A stretch of DNA of 64,000 nucleotides, taken from Aedes albopictus (Eukaryota; Arthropoda; Insecta; Diptera; Culicidae). The notes below the pieces were generated by a model, which worked only from the letters and a program-made list of their open reading frames with translations, ran no database searches and was not told the origin of the DNA. Made by a program: the position numbers and the translations under genes. The stretch spans positions 454,266,980-454,330,979 of the forward strand of contig NC_085137.1 in the NCBI RefSeq assembly GCF_035046485.1, given 5' to 3'. Below, piece by piece: positions 1 through 8,532 of this stretch; within the stretch, counting starts at the first letter, position 1, and each line of letters starts with the position of its first letter.

Positions 1-73
1 TTATGTTAGTTAGTTTATGTTAGTTTATTAGTTTATGTGTGTTAGTTTATGTTAGTTTATGTTAATAGTTTAA
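1..73. repeat. TTAGTTTATG low-complexity repeat
   Basis: Short units of the type TTAGTTTATG are repeated imperfectly from the first base. The array is cut by the window edge, so its true length is unknown. Confidence 0.7.
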
Positions 74-960
74 CAGGCTGTCACTCAAAATTTCTACAAG
101 TTACAAAAACTGCCAAGCTATTGTTTAAAGGTTTAAAGCTTTTACCATCATTGATGACGTCAAACCCGACATCAACCTATCATTCACCTATTTTTATTTT
201 GGCCACCATACCCAACATGGACCCAATACTTGTTCGATGTTGGTCCAACAGTGGCCCTACATTCGATAAAAATTGACCCGACTTTGACCCGACATTCGAT
301 ATTTTTTCAGTCTGGCGGAATTTTGCAGGGTTTTCTCGTGTTTCGTGCCCAGCTACTCATTTGAGTGACAATGTATTCAATTGACAAGGATTCGCTTCTC
401 ATTTGATAGGTGCTCTGATTGAATGAAATCGTATTGTACATGAATAGAAGGAAAAATGACTTAAAAGATTTGTTGGTTAGTGTTCAAATGAATGAGATGA
501 AGTTTTGCAACACTGGTTTAAACCGGTTCGTTGTTAAGACTCCATCTCACAGTTGTCGCATAAGTGTCGAAGTACAGGCAGTAAATCATGGTCACTTAAC
601 CTTCCGTAACTCGCGCGGTTGCCCACCATTGTCAGCACCACGCTCATGCTGAACACGAAAAGCGAGATTATTTCAACGTGTTGTACAAAATACAACAGCG
701 CGATTGCTCGAGGTCACAAAGCATTCTTAGAAAATTTTGGGATATTCCAGGTAATCCTAAGTGTTCTAGAACTCAGTTTTTAAAGACTATGGTATGACAG
801 TAGTTTCTCAAGCTAAAAATAGTAACTATACATAATTAGACAGGGTTTAAATCAATAATTATTCCAAAATAGTTTTAAAATATTCCAAATCAGCCAATTG
901 AACAGCCAGAAATGGACGGAATAGACATAACTATCTGGTAGATAGATACAATAATATATA
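74..960. other. AT-rich stretch, nothing recognised
   Basis: No convincing open frame, RNA gene or element end was seen here. A motif like GACCCGACATTCGAT recurs near 270-300. The open frames at 49-276 and 419-652 lack any recognisable family pattern and are treated as chance. Confidence 0.5.
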
Positions 961-964
961 AATC

Positions 965-1515
965 TCTAGACTTAATATATTACAAATCGTAGATTTGTAC
1001 AATGAAAAAAGTTCATGTAATCTCAAGAACGGTTTGGATGTCCTTAGACATCTCAACAGATCTGATGCTGTCTATTAAACTTTGAGATGTTCAGTAAGTC
1101 ATGAAAGATTACAAGTCGTAGCTTTGTATTATGAATGAAGTTACCGGTACACCCGTAGACTTTAGGATCTAAACTCCAGAACAGTTTGGATGACCAAGGT
1201 TATCCTGACTGATCTAAAACTGTCTATTGAACTTTCAAAAGACTTACTGGGCATAATAGATTACAAATCGTTGATTTGTATAATGCAAGAAGCTATCGCC
1301 ACACCCGTAGACTTTAGGATCTAAACTCCAGAATAGTTTGGATGACCTAGGATATCCCAACTGATCTGAAACTGTCTATTGAACTTTCAAAAGACTTACT
1401 GGGCTTAATAGATTACAAATCGTTGCTTTGTATAATGCAAGAAGTTATCGTTACAGACGTGGACTTAAGGATCTAAACTCAAGAACAGTTTGGATGTCCT
1501 TGGAGATCCAGAAAA
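965..1515. repeat. Tandem repeat, about 152-bp unit, nearly four copies
   Basis: The phrase GATTACAAATCG followed by GATTTGTA or GCTTTGTA recurs at about 979, 1109, 1261 and 1413, giving steps of about 130, 152 and 152 bp. Each unit also holds GGATCTAAACTC and CAGTTTGGATG. The first unit is shortened and diverged; units two to four are close to one another. No open frame runs through the units. Confidence 0.8.
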
Positions 1516-1615
1516 TTACTCTGCATCATATTCTACCTTTTTAAAGCTGTTAAGCACCAAAAGTACAGAAATATGTAGAAAAACTCTATAATAATGCTTG
1601 GAAAAATTCCGGCTT

Positions 1616-1790
1616 AAAATTAAAAATCCACGTAAATGAAAACTGCATTAATTCAAAAATCCGCGTAAAAATAAACCGCGTTAATTAAAAAATCCGCGTA
1701 AAAAAAACCGCGTTACTTCAAAAATCCGCGTAAAACAACCTCGTAAATGAAAACCGCATAAAAAAACCGCGTAAAAAAAACCTGACTGTA
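1616..1790. repeat. AAATCCGCGTAAAAA low-complexity repeat
   Basis: CCGCGT blocks separated by A-runs recur on a roughly 35-40-bp step. The block lies directly 5' of the Feilai-like SINE. Confidence 0.7.
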
Positions 1791-1799
1791 TTTCAAACC

Positions 1800-2010
1800 G
1801 AGTCTCCAATTAGCGTAGTGGTTAAGGCTATGGCTCGCCAATCCGGAGACGGCGGGTTCGATTTCCTGGGCATAGAATATCATTGTACTTGCCTCACAAT
1901 ATACAAATTCATGCAATGGCAGACAAAGAAAGCCCTTCGATTAATAACTGTGGAAATGCTCAAAAAAACACTACGTCCCAGTGCGGACGTAGGACCATGA
2001 AGAAGAAGGC
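1800..2010 (+). mobile_element. tRNA-derived SINE, Feilai-like, copy 1
   Basis: The head has a Pol III A box (TTAGCGTAGTGG, near 1810) and a B box (GGGTTCGATTTCC, near 1854) spaced as in a tRNA. The body (ACAAATTCATGCAATGGCAG, ATTAATAACTGTGGAA) and the 3' end CCATGAAGAAGAAGG match the copy at 17650-17912 over their whole length. A tRNA-related head with a short tandem 3' end fits the SINE type called Feilai in Aedes; the family name is from memory and unverified. No clear TSD was found. It lies immediately 5' of the LOA reverse transcriptase relic. Confidence 0.75.
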
Positions 2011-3432
2011 GTTTTGAAAAAAACTATTAGTTTGCAGTTTTGCTACAGGTTTTATTTATTTTTAATTCTTATTCACTTAACCTAATTTACAGCTCTATTG
2101 TCCACTAGGGCACTACGTGAGCGATTACAATTGACAGCTGCATCTACAGTATTGTACAGCGCCTAGATGTGTTCTATTATACTTTATCGAACTGATTGCC
2201 TGTCTGCTGCTTTCACTTTCTACTCTATACATGGTAGAATGATAAGTACAAAGATGATGGATGGCCGTTGTTCCTTTCCAGTCCGATTGGGGGTCCATTA
2301 TGAGTAGCACATTTCGCCGATATCCAGGTATCCGGGTCCGATTGAGCCATGGGGCTCAGAAGAGGGTCAGTGTCTGTCGCTCTTGGTGAAGAGCAACTGA
2401 CGAAAAATTGCATGTGCCGGGGCTGGGAATCAAACCCATGACCATCCGCATATGAAGCGAACGTGTGACCAACTACGCCACGGGCCCCGACTTGCTACAG
2501 GTTATATTCCTAAATCGTGGCTGGATATTACGGCTAAGTTTATTCCGAAAGTATGCCGTGTGTCGTATCAAGAAGCAAAGAGTTTCAGACCTCTTTTCCT
2601 CTGAAGTGCTTAGAACGCATTGTGAATCATCACATCCATGATGTTCATCTGGTCAACGTACCTCTTCATGTGAACCAACATGCCTACCGATCTGGTAAGA
2701 AAATCTACTGTGACTCTTTCACACAAGGTTGTTTACGATATCGACAAACCATTCGCTCAAAAGCAATCTTGCTTGGGTGTTTTCTTAGATATCGAGGGTG
2801 CTTTTTGGCAACGTGCCTTTCACTGCCATATTGGAAGCCGCACGGGGTCATGTCAAATGCTCAAAAACCGACATTGCGTCAAGCAGCAATTAGGAAATTG
2901 AGTGTTTGCGGATCATGGGGGAGTCTTGTCACTGCTTTTGTGGAATCCCGTTGCAGATACGCTATTGAGGCAACTCAATAATAGCGGTTTTCCTACTTAT
3001 GGTTTTACCGACGACTACCTGAAATTGTTTGTCGGTATGTGCATCAGCACCCTTTTCGACCTGAAAAGGTGCTCTTCTTGAAGGATGGTGTTGCCAATAT
3101 GGCTTTTCGATTAATCCGTTTTACTCTATTGTTCTTTTCACGGAAAAGCGTAACCGTAATGGTGTTCCATCTTTGCGTCTCTTTGATTCCGAAATCAATG
3201 TGACTGAACAGGTAAAGTTCGTTGGAGTTATTCCGAGCTTTCACATTGCGTTCAGATTTAAAAATCTTGCATGGCCTTTGGGCAATACCGGCCAATGTGG
3301 TGGCAAAAGGGTGAAATGAGAACGACCCAAACAAAATTAGGCAATCTCCAAACAATGTACTTAATGGCGATGTCTCGAGCGTTCTTTTAAACTCCAATGA
3401 CAGCGCTCGAAGTTCTCTTTGACGTTTTCATT
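2011..3432 (+). pseudogene. LOA-clade non-LTR retrotransposon reverse transcriptase, broken
   Basis: Read in shifting frames, the sequence shows the reverse transcriptase core in order: ATGYIPKSWLDI and FIPK, then SFRPLFL, LKCLERIVNHHIHDVHL, NQHAYRSGK, motif A (FLDIEGAF), a degraded motif B region (GGVLSLLLWNPVAD), motif C (YGFTDDY, near 3000), GFSINP, KFVGVI, and the downstream VVWWQKGEMRTTQTKLG. This order, and phrases such as NQHAY and YGF.DDY, are typical of LOA-clade elements (Lian in Aedes, Trim and Bilbo in Drosophila). There are several frameshifts and stops, a deletion near 3290 and no RNase H domain. A SINE at 2052-2491 splits it after ATG, and joining across the TSD restores the conserved GYIPK segment. 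It is a dead relic. Confidence 0.88.
2052..2491 (-). mobile_element. tRNA-Met-headed SINE inserted in the LOA relic
   Basis: On the minus strand the element starts at 2491 with a tRNA-like head: A box TGGCGTAGTTGG, an anticodon stem whose 7-nt loop would present CAT, and B box GGTTTGATTCC. A roughly 360-bp unrelated body follows, ending in an A/T-rich tail near 2052. A perfect 12-bp duplication TTGCTACAGGTT lies on both sides (2040-2051 and 2492-2503). The head is close enough to a tRNA to fold, but the long body and TSD show a retroposed SINE, not a tRNA gene. It differs from the Feilai-like copies in both head and body. Confidence 0.88.
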
Positions 3433-3832
3433 GCTGAGAAAATTTGCTTACGATTTCACAAAAAAAAAAACGTTGTGTCTACTATGCTTCGTTCGTAAGT
3501 TATGATTAAAAACAGGCAAATATAGCACATCTGGAACGTTTACACAAAATTGATCATAACTCAGGAACGGAGAAAAACCACATCTTGAAAATTTCACAGA
3601 ATATAGCTTATGTACCTAATTCCCTTAAAAAATATTTTTTTAGAATTTTCCCGGACTGCGAAAATAGTTTTTCCGATTTTCCCAACAGATTTTCCTCAAC
3701 AGTGGAAAACTTTGTGGAAAACAATTTTCATTTTGTATTTTTTTTTTCAATTGCTGAGGAAATTAGCTTATGATTTCACAAAAATATATTGTGCCTACGA
3801 TGCGTCGTTCTTGAGTTATGATTTTTCAAAGT
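3425..3832. repeat. Diverged 85-bp direct repeat pair
   Basis: A block containing GATTTCACAAAAA, GTGTCTACTATGC and GTAAGTTATGATT at 3425-3511 recurs, diverged, at 3744-3830. The first copy directly abuts the end of the LOA relic. The function is unknown. Confidence 0.6.
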
Positions 3833-4179
3833 AGGTGGTGTCTGTGGAAAATGTTGGTTTTCCACTGGAGTTTTCTATTTTGTTTTTTCATGTATATATG
3901 AACCCTACCTATGAAAAAAATTTCATTGAATTCTGAGAACCTTGGTATCAATTTGTACGATTCCCTATATATGTGATGTTCGTCTGGCTAACATGCCTAT
4001 ACATGTGAACCAGGGTGGCCACTCAAAACGGCAAATAAAATTCCCGAGTTTTTCCCGGTTCTCCCGGTAGACATTTGAAAATTTTCTGATTTTAAAATGT
4101 AACTGTTTCCAGTGGGAATTAAATGTTACCTTCTCAGGAAAATATAAGATAATGAATATTTTCAAAACCTTAGATTTTA

Positions 4180-4419
4180 TATCGCCCCCTTAATGCTAGA
4201 ACTAGGTAACTCATTTTAAGAAGTGCGGATGAAAATGGCTGGTAAAACTAATCCTGGCATAAAACAAACACTTTGTTGGTCTTAAAAGATGAATCATTAT
4301 GTGTTTTCGTAGTTCCATTGTATAAACTTTTGTTTATTATGGTGTATGATCAGATATAAACAAAAAATTCCAAATTAGGCAAAAACCGGTTACCTAGTTC
4401 TAGCATTAAGGAGGCGATA
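4180..4419. mobile_element. Nested MITE with TA duplication
   Basis: The ends TATCGCCCCCTTAATGCTAG and its inverted partner near 4390-4419 pair over about 32 bp with one or two mismatches. TA lies on both sides (4178-4179 and 4420-4421), which fits a Tc1/mariner-type non-autonomous element of about 240 bp. It has no coding capacity. Confidence 0.8.
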
Positions 4420-5080
4420 TAGTATTCACACGAACCTGAAAATAAGTTTCGAAATAATTTACTGAATATTTTATGTTGTTTGATGAGTTTGTCTCGTATC
4501 CTATGACGAAGAAAACTTGGTAGATGACCAAGTAGTAGAATTTATGAAGTTATTTGTGTAAACAAATAAAGAGAAAAATCGTGGATGGTCGGAACTCCTA
4601 AAGAAAACATTATGATTATAGGATTTGCTGTACTAATCTATGGAATATTCATTAAAAAGTAATAAGGTGATTTCTTAGTTTCTAACAGTCTCTTCTAAAA
4701 GATTCTTGGTAAATTCGTAAAAACTATGCTGTAAAAACAGAATGTCAAAAATAAAGAAAAACCTTCTAGATGGTCTTCTGGCGGTAAAGCAGTTCATTCA
4801 AGAGATCGATCAAAAAATTAAACCAGAATCCCATCCGAATTTCTCAGGAACTTTATCAAAAACTCAATCAGGCTATACCAAGTATTCTCCTAGAGATTGT
4901 ACCAGGAATTCATCCTTCGTCCTACACCGAGCACTTTTTTTTATATATATAACGTAGTTATCGTTTTTTATGTTTTATACAATTTCCATTGCTCAGAATT
5001 CAGAACACAATTCTAAAAATCTAAAAGCAGCTCTCTGAAGCACATCTGCTAGAATTAATTTTATACATATACTTCCGGAA

Positions 5081-5111
5081 CCTAGGTTTAAAACCTCTAT
5101 AATAAAAAAAA
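5081..5111 (+). mobile_element. 31-nt poly(A)-tailed micro-insertion with 12-bp TSD
   Basis: The insert begins CCTAGGTTTAAAACCTCTAT and ends in a run of A. ATACTTCCGGAA is duplicated exactly on both sides (5069-5080 and 5112-5123). A second copy, starting at the same base and also ending in an A-run, lies inverted at 11467-11497. The core AGGTTTAAAACCT is nearly self-complementary. Confidence 0.75.
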
Positions 5112-5390
5112 ATACTTCCGGAAACTGCTTTTTCAAATATTTTTTTAACATCAATAAAGAGCTGTATGAATTTTAGAAGTCAAGAGTCTATGTTGGAAAT
5201 TCCCGGTAACTAACCAGAATTCCCGAGGTTTTCCCGACTTTTTCCCGGTGGTTTCAAATTCCCGAGTTTTTCCCGGTTTTTCCGACTGGGTGGCCACCCT
5301 GGTGAACTCACATGCCTACCAATTTGGGATGTCCACAGTGACTCTTTTAGATAAAGTTGTGTGCGTTTTCAGGAAAGCACTCGGTTTTAT

Positions 5391-5989
5391 CGCCTTTTCC
5401 CTTCCTAATCCCCATCTCTTGTCTAATTCTCCGTTAGATAGATGATGAAATAGGCTCATATATATGACGAGGTGCAAATGTCCCAAATGGAGGATAACGT
5501 GCCTCTGGAGTCGGCCTTCTGATACCTTATACCCAAAATGTACGTTCCGTATCCTGCGTCTGAGTACATACCTAAAATTAAAGAGAAACAAATAATCAAC
5601 ATTAGTAAAAAGTTTAAAAAGCATTCGTCAAAAAATGTTTGGAAAACCAGTTTGAAATTAGTTTTTTTTTATTTTTGAAAGGTTACTAGCAGATCGATGA
5701 ATAGCGCTGAAACCTCTAGACTAGGCCTTAGATAGGAAGGAACATAATCCTTCTGATGCAGTTTACCAGACGTGCACGGATGGGGTGGCATCCAAGAAGA
5801 CTCTGTTCCATACTGACCCGGAAGGTTACGGTAGAAAGTGTGAAAATGTGTTTTTGTAGTCCGTTAGATTCTCATCAATTCAGTTATTTGCCGTAGATTT
5901 CAAACTTAGGTAGTGTTACTGCTTTATGATTTGACTTATCAAACTAAAGATGTACATAGTATCTACTCTATTGAAATATCATGTCAAAA
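5391..5989. other. No recognised feature
   Basis: AT-rich sequence. The stretch around 5690-5850 is more GC-balanced and could be more of a retrotransposon, but no motif was recognised. Confidence 0.4.
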
Positions 5990-6339
5990 AGTTATTTATG
6001 CAATTCAGTATCATAATTTAAATTTTATATAACTCATTTTGGTGTAATAATGGCCAATTTTTCCGAACTGGTTCATTATGCAACTGAAATGAGTTGCATA
6101 ATGAAAAATAGTTGTATAATGTTCATAATTCAACTCATTTGAGTTGCATTATGAATATTATGCAACTCAAATGGGTTGCATTATGAAAAAATCATTGCAT
6201 AAAATTTTGTATGGAACTCGTTGCAAAACTCGATTTTTTCAGCACTCTTCGTATTTATCCAACTCGGCAAGCCTCGTTGAATAAATGTACGACTCGTGCT
6301 GAAAAAATCAACTTTTTGCAACTCATTACATAAATAACT
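5990..6339. mobile_element. AT-rich palindromic MITE, copy 1
   Basis: The ends are AGTTATTTATG and CATAAATAACT. The interior is built of CATTATGCAACTC and GAGTTGCATAATG phrases in alternating orientation, so much of it can fold back. Nearly the same 350 bp occur at 6577-6923 in direct orientation and at 7554-8104 inverted. Confidence 0.8.
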
Positions 6340-6576
6340 ATTTCCTTATGCTAGCAATTGCTGGTCAATATGTTTATGCGTCATTAATTGTTAAAAAAAA
6401 GCAGTATTTTTTGTTCAAATTGTTCAGAATCATTGGCATCAATACTAGCTTCAAAATTGATGGACCTTTACACCAAACACGTTTTGCTCCTAGACCCTAG
6501 AAATACACGGCTTGCACCCTTGCAACGTTCGGGTCATTTTTTTTTTGTATTCATCCCATCAAAAACTATGAAAAAT

Positions 6577-6923
6577 ATTTTATGCAATTCAGTATCATAA
6601 TTTACATTTTATATAACTCATTTTGGTATCATAATGACCAATTTTTCCGAACTGGCTCATTATGCAACTGAAATGAGTTGAATAATGAAAAATAGTTGTA
6701 TAATGCTCATAATGCAACTCATTTGAGTTGCATTATGAAAATTATGCAACTCAAATGGGTTGCATTATGAAAGAATCATTGCATAAAATTTTGTATGGAA
6801 CTCGTAGCAAAACCCGATTTTTTCAGCACTCTTCGCAATTATCCAACTCGGCAAGCCTCGTTGGATAAATGTACGACTCGTGCTGAAAAAATCAACTTTT
6901 TGCAACTCGTTACATAAATAACT
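6577..6923. mobile_element. AT-rich palindromic MITE, copy 2
   Basis: It is very similar to the copy at 5990-6339 across its whole length, starting near TATGCAATTCAGTATC and ending CATAAATAACT. The left end is degraded. Sharing of CGACTCGTGCTGAAAAAATC and AACTCGGCAAGCCTCGTTG shows common descent. Confidence 0.8.
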
Positions 6924-7553
6924 ATAAATTCGATCAATTGTCCTGTCGGTTCTACCTAGATAAACCATGTCATTTTCTCCCGCGTAACCTAGAAATGCTG
7001 TACACAAGTAACGTTGTTCAGCTAATAAAAATCAATCAGTTTTTGACCAAAATGTCAAGTCGAACGCATTGACGTCAACAACGCGTTTAAATATTGTTTG
7101 TACGTTAGCTTCGAATCTATCAGCACTATTAAGTGCTGCAACTTTCCCTCCCACTATTAATTCCTCGGTTGTTTTTACTAGCTTTATTTAAAGAAAATAT
7201 GACTAAGTATCATTGTAAACATTCGAAAAAGCGACTATGACATTAATAAATTACTAATAAAAATCAACCGAAGAACGTGGGAAAGAAAGCTCAAACAACA
7301 TTTTTAAGTCTGCTGTTTGTAAAAGGTTTCAAAACCTGTCACAAATCCTACAATACTTTTATTAGGATTTGTAACGATCATCAAAACCTTCTCAAATCCA
7401 ACCGACTAGGAACAATTGCTTGGTAATAGACTCTACCGAGCCCCGGCGGTTCCTCCGTGTTTATCGAGCATGTCTGATGCATATGATCAGCCATTCTTCA
7501 TCTGCAGCAGCCGGTTCGTGATGAATCGTTGGAGGCGCCTTGAAGTTTTAAAA
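6924..7553. other. Spacer between MITE copies, nothing recognised
   Basis: No open frame or element end could be supported. The stretch near 7430-7545 is GC-richer than its neighbours but has no recognisable content. Confidence 0.4.
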
Positions 7554-8104
7554 CAGTTATTTATGTAACGAGTTGTTAAAAGTTGATTTTTGTGCTGAAA
7601 AGAATAAATTTGGCAACGAGTTCCATAAAACATATTATGTAATGATTTTTTTCATTATATAACTCATTTGAGTTGCATAATGTTCATAATGCAACTCAAA
7701 TGAGTTGCATTATGAACATTGTGCAATTATTTTTAATTATGCAACTCATTTCAATTGCATAATGAACCAGTTCGGAAAAATTGACTATTATGATACCAAA
7801 ATGAGTTATCTATATAAATAAAAATGGAATAGTGTTTGTATGTCACGAATAGGCTCGAGAACGGGCCAACGGATCTACACCATTCTTCCAGTGTTTCATT
7901 CGTACAGGGCTCCGACGTGTTCGTACGAAAAAAATAATTGAGAAAATCGACCGGGAGCGCACCGAAAACAAAAAAGTTTGAAAATCCATTTTGCGGGCCA
8001 TTTCCCTGTAGAGCTGCATCTCAAAAAACACAGTAGGCAGGCAGAACGACGTTTGCCGGGACAGCTAGTATAAAATAAAAATTATGATACTGTATTGCAT
8101 AAAG
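7554..8104. mobile_element. AT-rich palindromic MITE, copy 3 (inverted), split by a Helitron
   Basis: This is the reverse complement of the copies at 5990 and 6577, starting AGTTATTTATGTAACGAG and ending TATTGCATAAA. It is interrupted at 7809-8068. Across the break, GAGTTA joins to TATAAAATAAAAATTATGAT, matching the intact copies. Confidence 0.8.
7809..8068 (+). mobile_element. Non-autonomous Helitron, copy 1
   Basis: The 5' end is TCTATATAAATAAAAATGG and the 3' end is CAGCTAG. A stem made by GGCAGAAC (8040-8047) and GTTTGCC (8051-8057) stands 8 nt before the terminal CTAG. It sits precisely between A (7808) and T (8069) with no duplication, as Helitrons do (5' TC, 3' CTRR, AT target). The intact MITE copies at 5990 and 6577 give the empty site. 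At 260 bp it carries no Rep or helicase and so must be mobilised in trans. Confidence 0.87.
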
Positions 8105-8532
8105 GTGATATGTTTTACTAAAGAACACTACATTACAATAATCAAAATGAAACTCCTTCACTTGAATACCGTCAACCCTTGCGAACGTGGCCAAGGAATA
8201 CTGCTCAGAGTATTCTATGAACATTTCTCCGGTTATTTATTTGAGCATTTCTTTGACAATTTGACATTCACTACGCCCAACGAAATTTTCATTACGGCTT
8301 AGGACGAAAATGAAAATAATTCCAATGTCACAAATTTCAAGATTTTTTTAAACGAATTGTTTTATGAGAAAGACGCCCACCCAACAACACTATCGATTAG
8401 ACTCTACACATAGTTCTAATCCCAAACCTTGTCTTCTGCTGTTATCGCGAATTCGTGACACTTGTGCTATTTTGTGTTACATGACCATACCCCCGATCTT
8501 TTTTCCTCCGCCGCACAAAAGTGACCAACTAC
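8105..8532. other. No recognised feature
   Basis: Two short open frames (8084-8302 and 8364-8555) show no family pattern. Nothing else was identified. Confidence 0.4.

Larger units (their letters stand above)
4011..5301. mobile_element. TIR element with CAGGGTGGCC ends, non-autonomous
   Basis: It starts CAGGGTGGCCAC and ends GTGGCCACCCTG. Just inside both ends lie several copies of TTCCCGAGTTTTTCCCGG-like subterminal repeats in opposite orientation. A 6-bp duplication GTGAAC lies at 4005-4010 and 5302-5307, and removing the element restores the reverse transcriptase frame. No transposase frame was seen in the 1.29 kb. Elements with this kind of end are widespread in arthropods; the superfamily cannot be assigned from sequence alone. 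It contains a smaller TA-flanked element and a tiny poly(A) insertion. Confidence 0.85.
3966..5390 (+). pseudogene. Second LOA reverse transcriptase fragment, split by a TIR element
   Basis: The left piece (3966-4010) reads ICDVRLANMPIHVN and the right piece (5302-5390) reads SHAYQFGMSTVTLLDKVV in the same sense. Together they align with IHDVHLVNVPLHVNQHAY and STVTLSHKVV of the relic at 2011-3432, so this is a separate, more diverged copy of the same domain and not a continuation. The two pieces are separated by the element at 4011-5301, flanked by GTGAAC. No other reverse transcriptase motif was seen around it. Confidence 0.75.
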
